This document shows positions 35,189-44,459 of a stretch of 64,000 nucleotides of DNA, one piece after another (within the stretch, counting starts at the first letter, position 1; every line of letters starts with the position of its first letter). A program made the position numbers and the translations under genes. The notes under the pieces were generated by a model that saw only the letters and a list, made by a program, of their open reading frames with translations, did no database searches and was not told where the DNA came from. The DNA lies in NCBI RefSeq assembly GCF_000217815.1, contig NC_015707.1, positions 558,001 through 622,000 on the forward strand, read 5' to 3'. This stretch comes from Pseudothermotoga thermarum DSM 5069 (GTDB taxonomy: Bacteria; Thermotogota; Thermotogae; Thermotogales; DSM-5069).

Positions 35189-36691
35189 TCACCATCTTGT
35201 GGTTAGCTCTAGCGTTCCGCTTGGAATTATGTTGTATTTTTTCAACAGTTCTCTGACATCTTCAGTTGCATAAATTCTCACGATTTGCAAAAGGTTGTTT
35301 TCCATTATCTTGTAAGCCGGATAACGTTTCATGTAATCATCAAAGGTAAGTATTTCGTCTTTTTTAGAATCATAAAGGTATACGTTGCTTTTTAGAAATT
35401 CTTCTGGATGCATTAAAGACAACTTGTAAGGTGTATCTGGTTTGAATATTTCGTCGAACTTTTCGAAAATTCTAACGAGTTGTTTCCTATCTTCAGACGA
35501 AAGTTCTTTTGATTTGCTGAGAACTTGGTTGATGCCTTCTTTAATTTTCTTCAACGTATCTTCCACAACGGCACTGCAGACTATGGATGGATCAACGCCT
35601 TGGGTGGAGAAAATCACCTCAACAACAACCTTCCAAAGATCTCTTTTTTGATAGCGTCTCACCAATTTGTAAGCCTTAACAAGTTTTTCTTCTTCCGAAG
35701 TCAAAGCCACGTTTCCGGATAAAATCTGCTGTTCGTCGCAAGTGTATTTTTGAAGAAGTTTTTCAAATTGCGATATCACCATGTACATTATTGATTGATC
35801 CGTTAAATCGAGAAATTTTTGCAAATCTTTGACCTTTTCTTCCAATCGCAGTGGTTCGTAAATCAAGGAGAGTATCTCCTGAATCATTAAGTCAGCAGCC
35901 CTTGAGGTTTTGTGAAAATAGACATTTTTGTACATCATGAATCTGCTGAACAAGCTTGCATATATTTGGTCTAAAACCTTTACATCATAACAAAGAATTT
36001 GCTTTTGACCAAAAACTTTGATGTAAGAGTTCCTGATGAGACGATCCACAGCGCTAACACCAAAATCGCTTGTTCCGCAATAATAAGCATCCCTTAGCAG
36101 GAAATCTAACCTGTCTGCTCCGAGAGGACCTTGTACGATGTTGAATTCCACAGTACCAGTTGATTCACCTTCGAAAATTTCGTTGACCTTTTGCATCAGC
36201 AAGTAGAATGTTTTTTCAGAAATCTTATCGGTTTTCATGGTAATTTTCAAGTCTTCTGCGACGGCTTCCCTCATCCTTGGATCGGGGATTCTCAAAAAAC
36301 ATTCCATCAATTCGTATGGCATCAATTCAAGCAGTAGCTTCTCTCTGTATTGGTCATGCCCGTCTTTTATCTGCATCCTTTTGTAAACTACGTCGTCAAA
36401 TTGGTGGCTAAAAGGCCCATGCCCAATGTCGTGCAACAAGCCTGCAAGACGAATGATTCTGATTTTCGATTGGTCCTTGAAAAGTCGGTTCGCATAAATG
36501 CCAGCTATGTGCATCACTCCAAGTGAGTGTGCAAATCGAGTATGACTCGCTCCAGGATAAACCAATTCAGCGCCGACAAGTTGTGATAAGCTTCTTAGCC
36601 TTTGAACAGGTCTTGTGTCAATCGATAATATCTCCAACGGAAAAAGTGCTATTTCAGAATGTATTGGATCACGTGACACCTTGTGGTACAC
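35189..36691 (-). CDS. HD-domain phosphohydrolase (dNTPase-like)
   Basis: A 500-residue HD-superfamily protein resembling the SAMHD1/dGTPase-like bacterial family (YwfO-type). Features: DPIHSEIALFPLEILSIDTRPVQRLRSLSQLVGAELVYPGASHTRFAHSLGVMHIA at the start (motif blocks RLR and H-R-F-H), the HD pair in GLLHDIGHGPFSHQFD, and QGPLGADRLDFLLRDAYY. The C-terminal half is helical. Members hydrolyse dNTPs or related nucleotides. The exact substrate is not predictable. GTG 36691 follows AGAGGTGA. It stands alone on this strand. Confidence 0.85.
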   Translation of the reverse strand: MYHKVSRDPIHSEIALFPLEILSIDTRPVQRLRSLSQLVGAELVYPGASHTRFAHSLGVMHIAGIYANRLFKDQSKIRIIRLAGLLHDIGHGPFSHQFDDVVYKRMQIKDGHDQYREKLLLELMPYELMECFLRIPDPRMREAVAEDLKITMKTDKISEKTFYLLMQKVNEIFEGESTGTVEFNIVQGPLGADRLDFLLRDAYYCGTSDFGVSAVDRLIRNSYIKVFGQKQILCYDVKVLDQIYASLFSRFMMYKNVYFHKTSRAADLMIQEILSLIYEPLRLEEKVKDLQKFLDLTDQSIMYMVISQFEKLLQKYTCDEQQILSGNVALTSEEEKLVKAYKLVRRYQKRDLWKVVVEVIFSTQGVDPSIVCSAVVEDTLKKIKEGINQVLSKSKELSSEDRKQLVRIFEKFDEIFKPDTPYKLSLMHPEEFLKSNVYLYDSKKDEILTFDDYMKRYPAYKIMENNLLQIVRIYATEDVRELLKKYNIIPSGTLELTTRW

Positions 36692-36706
36692 CGCTTATCA
36701 CCTCTT

Positions 36707-36735
36707 TTGAGATTTTACAACGATTTTGGCATAAT
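36707..36735 (+). promoter_or_regulatory. Predicted promoter of the ABC transporter operon
   Basis: -35 TTGAGA (36707-36712), 17-base spacer, -10 CATAAT (36730-36735). Transcription would begin just before the AGAGGTGGG ribosome-binding site, in the gap between divergent genes. Confidence 0.65.
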
Positions 36736-36769
36736 AGTTTCGCTTGATAAAAGAGAGGTGGGAATTTTG

Positions 36770-37552
36770 TTGGCCATCAAGGCATTGAACGTGACAAAGG
36801 TTTTCAGAAGAGAGAAAAACGATTTAATTTATGCTGTGAACAATGTTTCTTTTGAGGTTGAAGAAGGTGAAATATTCGGTATTCTTGGTCCTAATGGATC
36901 GGGTAAGTCGACGTTGATTAGGCTTATTTCAACTCTTTTGATACCCGACAGTGGCACCATAGAAGTTTTTGGAAAAGATGTGGTGAAAGAAGCGCACGAG
37001 GTTAGAAAATACATTCACAGAGTTTCCGCCGAAGCTGGACTTTTCAAAAAACTTTCGGCGTATGAGAATTTGTTGTTCTCGGCTGGAATTTACGGTTTAA
37101 GCAAAAAAGAGGCCTACGAGAAAATCAACGAAATAGCTTCGTTGATAGGACTTGATAAAAAAAGGCTCAACGATCCGATTGAACAGTTTTCAAGAGGTAT
37201 GCAACAAAAAGTATCCATTGCAAGGGCTTTTCTAACTCAACCAAAATTGCTGCTACTCGACGAACCGACGACAGGGCTCGATCCGCGTGCAAAATTGGAG
37301 GTTCACGCCCTTATAAGAAAGGCAAACAAGCAAGGCAGCACCATACTTCTTTCAACACACGATATGAACGAGGCTTATGAGCTTTGTGACAGAGTGATGA
37401 TAATTTTCAACGGCAGGATAGTTGTGATAGGTGATCCAAAAGAATTGGTTAGAAACATGAGGGAAAAATATCAGGATGCAACTTTGGAAACAGTATTTTT
37501 GGAATACACTGGTTATGACTTTTCCGAGGTAGATGTTGAGGAGGTCGGATGA
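36770..37552 (+). CDS. ABC transporter ATP-binding protein
   Basis: Nucleotide-binding subunit of an ABC-2-type exporter, ~260 residues. It contains Walker A GPNGSGKST, the Q-loop region HRVSAEAGLFKKLSAYENL (Q replaced by Glu-Ala context), the variant signature FSRGMQQKVSIARAFL (SRGMQQ instead of SGGQ, usual in ABC-2 exporters), Walker B LLLLDEPTTGLDP and the H-loop STHDMNEA. Start: TTG 36770 or the adjacent TTG 36767, both suitably placed behind GAGAGGTGGG. The frame continues upstream but crosses the predicted promoter. The permease gene follows directly. Substrate unknown (drug, lipid or polysaccharide). Confidence 0.9.
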   Translation: MAIKALNVTKVFRREKNDLIYAVNNVSFEVEEGEIFGILGPNGSGKSTLIRLISTLLIPDSGTIEVFGKDVVKEAHEVRKYIHRVSAEAGLFKKLSAYENLLFSAGIYGLSKKEAYEKINEIASLIGLDKKRLNDPIEQFSRGMQQKVSIARAFLTQPKLLLLDEPTTGLDPRAKLEVHALIRKANKQGSTILLSTHDMNEAYELCDRVMIIFNGRIVVIGDPKELVRNMREKYQDATLETVFLEYTGYDFSEVDVEEVG

Positions 37553-37553
37553 T

Positions 37554-38375
37554 ATGGAGAGTCTGATCAGAGAAATAAGGGCAGCAGGAGCTTTCATAAC
37601 GAGGAATCTTCATCTGACAAAAAGGTATTTCAAATGGGAGCTGGTGTTCTTTGCTTATACGGTTGCAAACACCGTAACCATGGGATTCATCGGCAAAGGT
37701 GCGGTCCAGTTTGGTGCAACAATTGATGTGAATTATCTTGTACTTTATATGCTCATTGGTTCAATACTTTGGGGATATCTTTCTGTTCTTTTTGAAATAA
37801 TAGCAGAAACAGTGGCGTGGGAAAGATGGGAAGACACAATTGAATATACCTTCATGGCACCGGTGAGTAGAGTAACGCATTTGCTTAGCACGTGCATGTA
37901 CAGTGTTGTGTATGGGATCTTAAGAAGTGCACTGATACTCGTTATCGTAGCTTTGATGTTCAAATTGGATTTATCGAAAGCTAATTTTGCAGGAGCAGCA
38001 GTTGTTTTGGCGGCGAGTTCGATATCGTTCATAGGTCTTGGCGTAATGGGTGCGGTTTTACCGTTGATTTCACCTGAAAAGGGAGTGCAAGTTGTTCACA
38101 TTTTTCAGGCTTTGCTGTTGATGTTTTCTGGCGTTTATTACGAGATAACGGTGCTTCCAAATTGGATGCAAGCTGTTGCGAAGTTTTCCCCCGCGACTTA
38201 TGCTCTTAGAGGCATGAGGAATGCTTTGCTTGAAGGAAAAAATGTGGCACAACTTTGGAATGAAATATTTCCATTGCTTTTGTTTGGTTTGGTATTACTT
38301 CCACTTGGTATCTTTGTGTTCTCCAAAGTAGAGCTTTATGCAAAAAAGAAAGGATTGTTGAAAAGACATGGTTGA
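37554..38375 (+). CDS. ABC-2 type transporter permease
   Basis: Membrane subunit of 273 residues paired with the ATPase upstream. Six hydrophobic helices can be traced: ~27-50 (ELVFFAYTVANTVTMGFIG), ~63-90, ~105-135, ~142-170, ~177-195 and ~232-255. The pattern matches the ABC-2 fold, with the short amphipathic N-terminus and the NWMQAVAKFSPATYALRGMRNALLEG element before the last helix. ATG 37554 lies behind GAGGAGGTC. An in-frame ATG seven codons earlier overlaps the ATPase gene and is less well placed. Confidence 0.87.
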   Translation: MESLIREIRAAGAFITRNLHLTKRYFKWELVFFAYTVANTVTMGFIGKGAVQFGATIDVNYLVLYMLIGSILWGYLSVLFEIIAETVAWERWEDTIEYTFMAPVSRVTHLLSTCMYSVVYGILRSALILVIVALMFKLDLSKANFAGAAVVLAASSISFIGLGVMGAVLPLISPEKGVQVVHIFQALLLMFSGVYYEITVLPNWMQAVAKFSPATYALRGMRNALLEGKNVAQLWNEIFPLLLFGLVLLPLGIFVFSKVELYAKKKGLLKRHG

Positions 38376-38387
38376 AGTTTTGTCAAA

Positions 38388-38418
38388 TATCGTCAAAGTT
38401 AATGTATACTAAGTTGTG
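38388..38418 (+). promoter_or_regulatory. Possible promoter of the DUF2344-to-dnaE gene run
   Basis: TTGTCA (38388-38393) and TATACT (38413-38418) are present but 19 bases apart, wider than optimal. Low confidence. Confidence 0.3.
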
Positions 38419-38444
38419 AAAAATAAAGCAAGGGGTCAAAAGTT

Positions 38445-39083
38445 GTGCATGTAGTTATCAAATACAAGAAATATGGGCTTTTAAGATTTCTTTCGGCAAT
38501 AGAGACCGCTAATGCCATAGAAAGGCATTTGAGACGAACTGGTTTGAAAATGGTTTTCAGTCAAGGGTTTCACAGAAAACCAAGAATTTCTTACCTTGAC
38601 CCGACACCGACTGGTGTGGTAAATTTAGCTTTGTATGTCCGTGTTGAGGTTGAAACGTTTTGCGAAAAACTTTTGGATGAACTTAAGAAAACCGCTTTAC
38701 CCAAGCTTTATCCAGTGAGTTTGTGGTGGACTGAGGTTGATCCAAATAGGGTTGTGACCGGGTACAGTTATAGGATAATATTGGATGAAGACTGCGTGGA
38801 TCTTTCAAATTACGATGAAAATAAACCGCTTAAAACTGACAAGAAAGAAGGTAAAGTCGGAGAATTTTTCCAAAACCTACGCTTTAAAAAAGTTGGGCGT
38901 TTTCTCATCTTGGAGTATACCCAAACAAGAAACAAATTGCTGCATCCTATGTATCTATGCAAGATGTTGATGGTTAAAGAACCATCCGTTTTCATCGTTC
39001 AACGTACAGAAGCGTTGTGTGGTGGCAAAGCTTTGAGTGAACTGTTGGAGGAAAGTTATGGCAAAGAAAATATTGGTTGTTGA
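38445..39083 (+). CDS. DUF2344 / TIGR03936 family protein
   Basis: A 212-residue protein of the TIGR03936/DUF2344 family, in many bacteria fused to or beside a radical SAM protein, where it is proposed to act on RNA. Recognisable parts are YKKYGLLRFLSAIETANAIERHLRRTGLKMVFSQGFHRKPRISY near the N-terminus and VEVETFCEKLLDELKK. No radical SAM partner is adjacent here. GTG 38445 follows AAGGGG at nine bases. The 3' end overlaps the CheY-like gene by 26 bases. Function remains unassigned. Confidence 0.8.
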   Translation: MHVVIKYKKYGLLRFLSAIETANAIERHLRRTGLKMVFSQGFHRKPRISYLDPTPTGVVNLALYVRVEVETFCEKLLDELKKTALPKLYPVSLWWTEVDPNRVVTGYSYRIILDEDCVDLSNYDENKPLKTDKKEGKVGEFFQNLRFKKVGRFLILEYTQTRNKLLHPMYLCKMLMVKEPSVFIVQRTEALCGGKALSELLEESYGKENIGC

Positions 39084-39426
39084 TGATTCTGATGTGCTGA
39101 GAAAAATAGTTGTTTTTAACCTTCAAAAAGAAGGTTATTCAGTGTTTGAAGCAAGAAACGGTGTTGAGGCATTACAACTTGTTGAACAAATTAAACCAGA
39201 TCTTGTAATCCTTGACGTTATGATGCCAGAGATGGATGGTTTTGAAGTACTACGAAGGCTTAGATCAAATCCAGCTTACAATTCGATTTTTGTTATAATG
39301 TTGACTGCAAAAGGTGGAGAAGAAGATCCAAAAATTGCTGCTAGTCTTGGAGCAAATGGCTTTCTTACAAAACCTTTCAGTCCGGTGAAGTTGCTGGAAG
39401 AGGTTCGGAGAGTGGTTGGTGAGTGA
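39058..39426 (+). CDS. Single-domain response regulator (CheY-like)
   Basis: Receiver-only protein of 122 residues: MAKKILVVDDSDVLRKIV, phospho-Asp in VILDVMMPEMDG, Thr in IMLTAKG and Lys in FLTKPFS. There is no output domain, so it acts by protein-protein contact. The phosphatase that overlaps it (GTGA junction) is the likely partner, a common regulator/phosphatase pairing in partner-switching systems, but flagellar CheY function cannot be excluded since CheR lies four genes on. Start ATG 39058 follows GGAGGAAAG. A longer in-frame start 21 bases upstream lacks a site. Confidence 0.88.
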   Translation: MAKKILVVDDSDVLRKIVVFNLQKEGYSVFEARNGVEALQLVEQIKPDLVILDVMMPEMDGFEVLRRLRSNPAYNSIFVIMLTAKGGEEDPKIAASLGANGFLTKPFSPVKLLEEVRRVVGE

Positions 39427-40781
39427 CGGATTTGGAAAATTTAAGAAAAAGGGTTTCAAAAATTAAGGATTTGTCAAAAGATAAGCCGATCGGTCCAAAT
39501 GAAATTTTTCCGCTGATTGACGATTTGATGAGAGAAATAGAGAGAAATCAAGCACAGCAGATGAAAATGATGGAAGAATACTTGGAGGAACTTTCGAAGA
39601 CTTATCAAGAGATCAGTACACTTTTTGAGCTGAACAATCTTTTTTCCAGTGTCATAGATCCAAGAGAAAAACTGGAAGAAATGAGTGAGCTTTTGTTGCA
39701 AACAATTTCATTTTGTGGAATAGTAATCGACTTAAAACTGCCAGATCAAGAAATTCACTTTGAGCAAAAAATAGACGTAAGTGACGAGATATTTCAACAT
39801 GCAAAATATCTTGTTTCAAATCTAGAAGAAAAAGTTTTGCTCTTAGAACCATCGGACAGGGATCCGTTGATATCCAATTTGTTATCTGTACCAGTGAAAA
39901 GCATGAAATCCATTTGGGGAAGAATAACTCTTGTCGAAAAAAAGAATGGTATATATACAGCTGCGGATAGAAAAATCCTTGAAGCTGCTGCACAACAACT
40001 TGCGGCTGTGTGTGAAAGAAACCTGAGACTCAGACAAGAAGTTGAACGTGAGAGGCTTAAAAGAGAACTTGAAATAGCACGGCAGATTCAAAAGCGCTTG
40101 CTTCCAGTTGATCCTCCAAAAATTCCTTTTGCAGAACTTAAAGCTTACAGCGAACCTGCCGTCCAAGTTGGCGGAGATTACTATGATTTCATGGTTCGAG
40201 GAGAAAAATTGATGGTTTGTGTTGCCGATGTTTCTGGAAAAGGCATACCAGCAGCTCTTTTGATGACGTCGTTCAGAAGCGCTTTGAGAACACTTGCTGC
40301 TGCCCCGAAAAACATCTCTGAACTCGCGTCACAGTTAAATTCGATCTTCTGTGAAGATCTTGAAGAAGACAGATTCGTGACGGGGGTTTTTTGCTGTTTT
40401 AACAAAGCTGGCGAGGTAGAAATCGTGAATGCGGGTCATAACCCAGTTTTGATTTATCGTTCTGGAAAAGTTGAAGTGATAAATGCACACGATTTACCGT
40501 TAGGTATTGTTTCAAATTTTGTATACCAGTCAGAAAGAGTTTCTTTAAGACCTGGTGATGTTATTTTACTTTACACCGATGGAGTAATCGAAGCAAAAAA
40601 TGCTTCTGGTGAAGAATACGGTTTGGAGAGGCTAATTGAGGTTTTCCAATCTTCAGTGAACTTTCCAGCCGAGCGAATTGCAAAGGAAATTGAGAAAGAT
40701 TTGCTAAGATTTGTTGGTGATTGTCCTCAACACGATGATACCACAATTGTGGTGGTAAAATATCTTGGAGAAAAATCTTAG
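39423..40781 (+). CDS. SpoIIE/RsbU-type protein serine phosphatase
   Basis: PP2C-family phosphatase of 452 residues. The N-terminus (1-~75) is a helical/coiled-coil region, ~80-200 a GAF-like domain, and ~205-450 the SpoIIE catalytic domain with QIQKRLLPVDPP, VGGDYYDF (metal Asp), VADVSGKGIPAALLM, NAGHNPVLI, GDVILLYTDGVIEA and PQHDDTTIVVV. Such enzymes dephosphorylate anti-sigma-factor antagonists. No anti-sigma or antagonist gene is visible in the window. GTG 39423 overlaps the CheY-like stop by four bases, suggesting the phosphorylated receiver controls it. Confidence 0.88.
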   Translation: MTDLENLRKRVSKIKDLSKDKPIGPNEIFPLIDDLMREIERNQAQQMKMMEEYLEELSKTYQEISTLFELNNLFSSVIDPREKLEEMSELLLQTISFCGIVIDLKLPDQEIHFEQKIDVSDEIFQHAKYLVSNLEEKVLLLEPSDRDPLISNLLSVPVKSMKSIWGRITLVEKKNGIYTAADRKILEAAAQQLAAVCERNLRLRQEVERERLKRELEIARQIQKRLLPVDPPKIPFAELKAYSEPAVQVGGDYYDFMVRGEKLMVCVADVSGKGIPAALLMTSFRSALRTLAAAPKNISELASQLNSIFCEDLEEDRFVTGVFCCFNKAGEVEIVNAGHNPVLIYRSGKVEVINAHDLPLGIVSNFVYQSERVSLRPGDVILLYTDGVIEAKNASGEEYGLERLIEVFQSSVNFPAERIAKEIEKDLLRFVGDCPQHDDTTIVVVKYLGEKS

Positions 40782-40800
40782 TTTTAGGGAGGGATAGAAA

Positions 40801-41562
40801 GTGTCAGGTCACAACAAGTGGGCGAATATAAAACATAGGAAAATGGCACAGGATGCGAAAAGATCACAACTTTTCACAAAGCTCATCCGAGAAATAATAG
40901 TTGCAGCAAGACTTGGAGGAGGTAACCCAGAAACAAATCCAAGGCTTAGAGCAGCTATAGAAAAAGCCAGAGAGGCAAGCATGCCAAAGGAAAACATTGA
41001 AAAAGCCATCAAAAGAGGTACAGGAGAACTTGAAGGAGCCGACTATCAAGAAATAATTTACGAAGCCTATGCCCCAGGTGGAGTTGCATTGTACATCAGA
41101 ACTTTGACAGACAACAAGAATAGAACCGCCCAAGAACTAAGGCATGTTTTAAGCAGGCACGGAGGTAGTTTAGCAGATCTTGGTGCGGTCAGCTGGATCT
41201 TTGAAAGAAAAGGGGTAATAACTGTACCAAGATCTCAAGTTGCAAACGTTGAGGAACTCATGATGTTGGCTATCGACGCTGGAGCTGAAGATATAGACGA
41301 TTCCGATGATCCAATTAGAATCATCACCGCTCCTGATGATTTGATGAAGGTTAAAGAAGTTCTTGATCAAAACGGCTACAAATCCGAAGCAAGCATATCG
41401 TACATACCCAAGAACACCGTGAAAGTCTCTGGAAAAGATGCGGAAAGGGTTTTGGCTTTGTTGAATGCTCTTGAAGACATGGACGACGTTCAAGAAGTCT
41501 ACTCTAACTTCGAAATGGACGATGCAGAAATGGAAGCCATTCTTTCTCAGATGAATCAATAG
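40801..41562 (+). CDS. YebC/PmpR family regulatory protein
   Basis: 253-residue YebC-family protein, classed as a DNA-binding regulator and recently also linked to translation at polyproline stretches. Conserved blocks: [20 protein letters not shown] at the start, [68 protein letters not shown] and the acidic C-terminus. GTG 40801 lies after GGGAGGG. Full length and intact. Confidence 0.92.
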   Translation: MSGHNKWANIKHRKMAQDAKRSQLFTKLIREIIVAARLGGGNPETNPRLRAAIEKAREASMPKENIEKAIKRGTGELEGADYQEIIYEAYAPGGVALYIRTLTDNKNRTAQELRHVLSRHGGSLADLGAVSWIFERKGVITVPRSQVANVEELMMLAIDAGAEDIDDSDDPIRIITAPDDLMKVKEVLDQNGYKSEASISYIPKNTVKVSGKDAERVLALLNALEDMDDVQEVYSNFEMDDAEMEAILSQMNQ

Positions 41563-41565
41563 AAA

Positions 41566-42336
41566 ATGGGAAAATCAACAGTCTTTGCACTAATTCTGCC
41601 AGTTTTGTGTGTTGCTGCTGTTGTAAACGTCGATTTTTGCGTTGGCGATATTGCAAAAACTGGCTTGACCTTCTTGCCTCGTTTGGAGTTCTGGAAGGTC
41701 AACGCCAGGTTATATTTTGATTTATCATTGGTCTTTAAAGATGAAAAGTTGACTCTGGCTTCCTTAAGTAAACCTGAAGAAAGTTTAAGAGATCTATCGA
41801 TTCTTTTTGATTCCGCCGGGATAAAGTACGGTGTTGTCCCAAATGACTTCTTGTTTTTCACAAACGTAGGTTTTTCCGAAAAAACTTTGAGTGCTTGGGC
41901 TTTTGATAAAGTGTTTGGTGCTTGTGTTGCTGAGAACAACTATCTTGTTTTTTTGAATCTAAACTTTTTTGCGATATCTGTTGGTAGCGATGGTTCTTAC
42001 CATTTGGCAATTCCAGTTAAGTTTAAACAGATCTCTCTTGGACCATTTTTGAGCGATAAAGGGTATGGCTTTTGTTTTAGGTATGGTCAGTTGAATATAC
42101 TGGGAATTTTTGAAAGAGGTCTTCGAATCACTGTTGGTCAACCAGATTTTGTGATTTTTTCCGAGTACCTTGATGAAAAGTTGAACGTTGGGATTTCTTG
42201 GAACAACGACGAAGAATGGTTGAAAGTGTCAAACAACGGTTTTTCCTTTCGTAAAAGAATTGGTGCGGTTGCTTTGATATGCAAATTTGAGTGGGAGGAG
42301 TGGTATGCAGGATTTTCTTTCCCAATTTTCTGGTGA
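41566..42336 (+). CDS. Unknown, probably exported protein
   Basis: A 256-residue protein without recognisable motifs. The first ~22 residues ([22 protein letters not shown]) resemble a signal peptide. The rest alternates aromatic and hydrophobic residues with turns ([30 protein letters not shown], ending [16 protein letters not shown]), the pattern of an antiparallel beta protein, possibly an outer-toga beta-barrel with a terminal aromatic residue. The start ATG 41566 is three bases after yebC and has no good RBS, so translation may depend on coupling. The 3' end overlaps cheR by 32 bases. Confidence 0.65.
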   Translation: MGKSTVFALILPVLCVAAVVNVDFCVGDIAKTGLTFLPRLEFWKVNARLYFDLSLVFKDEKLTLASLSKPEESLRDLSILFDSAGIKYGVVPNDFLFFTNVGFSEKTLSAWAFDKVFGACVAENNYLVFLNLNFFAISVGSDGSYHLAIPVKFKQISLGPFLSDKGYGFCFRYGQLNILGIFERGLRITVGQPDFVIFSEYLDEKLNVGISWNNDEEWLKVSNNGFSFRKRIGAVALICKFEWEEWYAGFSFPIFW

Positions 42337-43120
42337 ACTTCCGATGGAGGAGTTTGAGTGGTTCATAAAGGAGATCCACAGGTATTTCAACCTTGATTTG
42401 TCTGGCTATAAACCCCACAGGTTAAAACGAAGGATTGAAATACTTATCAGAAAGTACAAGTTAAACTCTTACAAAGATTATTTGAAACTACTTCTATCCG
42501 ACCCCAAAGTTAAGGATGAATTTTTCGATAGATTGACGATAAATGTCACCGAGTTTTTTAGAAACCCAGAAAAGTGGTGGGAATTAAGGGATAAATTCTT
42601 GCCAGAACTTTTGGCTTCCAGCAAAGGAAGGTTTAAGGCATGGAGCGCAGGATGTGCCAGTGGAGAAGAACCTTATTCGCTTGCAATTCTTTTGGAGGAA
42701 TTGAAAGCTCCGCCAACGGCGTATGTACTCGCAACTGATATAGATGATAAAGCTCTTGAAGAGGCGGAAAATGGCATCTATGAACCCAGATCGATGGTGA
42801 GTACTCCTAAAGCTTATATCGATAAGTACTTTGACATTATCGATGGTCGTTATAAGGTCAAAGATAATGTGAAAAAAAGGGTGCAATTTAAAAAGCATAA
42901 TTTACTTCAAGATCCATTTCCAGACTCCTTGGATTTGATAATCTGTCGCAACGTTGTAATATATTTCGAGCAAGCAGCTAAAGACATGCTTTACAAAAAT
43001 TTTGCCAAGGCTTTGAGGATTGGAGGGTATCTTTTTGTAGGAAGCACTGAAAGAATATTCAACTATGACGAACTTGGCTTAAAAATTGCCTCACCTTTCA
43101 TCTATCAAAGGGTGAGATGA
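42305..43120 (+). CDS. cheR: CheR chemoreceptor glutamate methyltransferase
   Basis: SAM-dependent methyltransferase that methylates glutamates of chemoreceptors. The 271-residue protein has the CheR N-domain ([25 protein letters not shown]), the linker [14 protein letters not shown], the SAM motif [37 protein letters not shown] and [14 protein letters not shown], all typical. ATG 42305 follows GGGAGGAG by six bases. No other chemotaxis gene of this operon type is nearby, but the H-NOX chemoreceptor of this window is a plausible substrate. Followed directly by lspA. Confidence 0.92.
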   Translation: MQDFLSQFSGELPMEEFEWFIKEIHRYFNLDLSGYKPHRLKRRIEILIRKYKLNSYKDYLKLLLSDPKVKDEFFDRLTINVTEFFRNPEKWWELRDKFLPELLASSKGRFKAWSAGCASGEEPYSLAILLEELKAPPTAYVLATDIDDKALEEAENGIYEPRSMVSTPKAYIDKYFDIIDGRYKVKDNVKKRVQFKKHNLLQDPFPDSLDLIICRNVVIYFEQAAKDMLYKNFAKALRIGGYLFVGSTERIFNYDELGLKIASPFIYQRVR

Positions 43121-43549
43121 ATGTTTTGGGTAATCTTGGTTTTGTTGATCGATCAGCTTTCAAAAGCTCTTGTTGAGCGTTTTTTGATCGGACCTGTGTT
43201 CGTAATCCCGGGATTTTTGTGGTTGACCTACACCAGGAACACGGGTATAGCTTTTGGCATGTTTTCAAAATCTTCGTGGATCATCTGGGTTATATTGTCG
43301 GTGACGATTTGTCTTGCTTTGATACCTTACTTTGTTAAGGTTAAAACTTTGACAAAAGTTGGACTTGAAATGATAGTCGCTGGATCGATTGCGAACAACT
43401 TTGTGGACAGGATAAGACTCGGCTACGTGGTGGATTTCATAAATCTTCGCTTTTTTCCAGCAGTTTTTAATTTTGCCGACGTTTTCATAACAATAGGTGG
43501 TTTTCTCGTCGTTTTAAGCTTGTTAAGAGGGGAAAAGGATGGAATTTAA
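43121..43549 (+). CDS. lspA: Lipoprotein signal peptidase (signal peptidase II)
   Basis: Inner-membrane aspartic peptidase that cleaves diacylglyceryl-modified prolipoproteins. The 142-residue sequence has four hydrophobic helices, the DQLSKALVE motif at the start, TRNTGIAFG, and the catalytic aspartates in ANNFVDRIRLGYVVDFINL and FNFADVFI. ATG 43121 is directly after the cheR stop, and the next gene overlaps by 11 bases, all in one operon. Complete. Confidence 0.93.
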   Translation: MFWVILVLLIDQLSKALVERFLIGPVFVIPGFLWLTYTRNTGIAFGMFSKSSWIIWVILSVTICLALIPYFVKVKTLTKVGLEMIVAGSIANNFVDRIRLGYVVDFINLRFFPAVFNFADVFITIGGFLVVLSLLRGEKDGI

Positions 43550-44459
43550 AGTCGGCAAAAGCGAAGCCAACCAAAGGTTGGATTTGTTTTTGCTGGCAAA
43601 GCTTCCAGTGAAGTTTTCAAGAAGTTACATACAGAAAGCCATAAAAGAAGGCAAAGTGAAGGTCAACCAAAAAGTTCAAAAACCAAGTTACAAGGTTAAA
43701 CCCGGAGATGTTATTTTTGTGGAAGAACCAGCAGTTGAGTTGAAACCTATCGCTGTTGAGCCTGAGCCGATCCATCTGGATATTCTATACGAAGATCACG
43801 ATATAATCGTTGTCAACAAGCCGGCTGGGATGGTTGTCCATCCGATCCCAGCTCACATGACTGGTACCCTTGTCAATGCTTTGCTTTACCATTGTAAGGA
43901 TTTGCAAGGAATTGGTGGGGAGCTTCGACCTGGCATAGTTCACAGGCTTGACAAAGATACGTCTGGGGTAATAGTTGTGGCAAAGAATGATTTGGCTCAT
44001 CAAAGCTTGTCGAAACAGTTCAAAGATAGAAAGGTTTTCAAAATGTACTTTGCATTGGTTCAAGGTTGTGTGAAAAACGATGAAGGTGAAATACAGCTTT
44101 CACTTGCTAGGCATCCAGTTCACCGTATCAAAATGACTGTTTCTGAAACAGGAAGAAAATCGATTACTCTATACAAAGTTTTAAAACGCTTCAAAGACCT
44201 TGCAACATTGGTTGTGGCTTATCCAAAAACGGGAAGAACTCATCAAATAAGAGTACACATGAAGTTCATTGGCCATCCTATCATTGGAGATCCGTTGTAC
44301 GGGAAAAAGAGTTTTGAAGGCATAGAACGTCAGATGCTTCATGCCGCAAGACTTGGTTTTTTCCATCCAAGAACAGGAGAGTATGTGCAGTTTACAGCAC
44401 CCCTGCCGGAGGATTTCAAACAAGCCATAAGGATGATTCATAGGATGTGTCTTCAATGA
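43539..44459 (+). CDS. rluD: RluD-family 23S rRNA pseudouridine synthase
   Basis: Pseudouridine synthase of 306 residues with an N-terminal S4 RNA-binding domain (~12-60, RLDLFLLAKLPVKFSRSYIQKAIKEGKVKVN) and the catalytic domain with the nucleophilic Asp in RLDKDTSGV, preceded by the PGIVH block, and the C-terminal KTGRTHQIRVHM. This is the RluD/RluA class. The exact sites are likely in helix 69 of 23S rRNA, by analogy. The start ATG 43539 overlaps lspA. The dnaE gene overlaps its stop by ATGA. Confidence 0.92.
   Translation: MEFKVGKSEANQRLDLFLLAKLPVKFSRSYIQKAIKEGKVKVNQKVQKPSYKVKPGDVIFVEEPAVELKPIAVEPEPIHLDILYEDHDIIVVNKPAGMVVHPIPAHMTGTLVNALLYHCKDLQGIGGELRPGIVHRLDKDTSGVIVVAKNDLAHQSLSKQFKDRKVFKMYFALVQGCVKNDEGEIQLSLARHPVHRIKMTVSETGRKSITLYKVLKRFKDLATLVVAYPKTGRTHQIRVHMKFIGHPIIGDPLYGKKSFEGIERQMLHAARLGFFHPRTGEYVQFTAPLPEDFKQAIRMIHRMCLQ

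Noticed and set aside
39058-43120. A complete chemotaxis gene cluster.
   Set aside because: Only CheR and a lone receiver are present. CheA, CheW, CheB, CheC or CheD are not in the window.
44447-44456. GTG 44447 as dnaE start.
   Set aside because: The ATG at 44456 forms an ATGA overlap with the rluD stop and is the more usual codon. The GTG adds only three residues.
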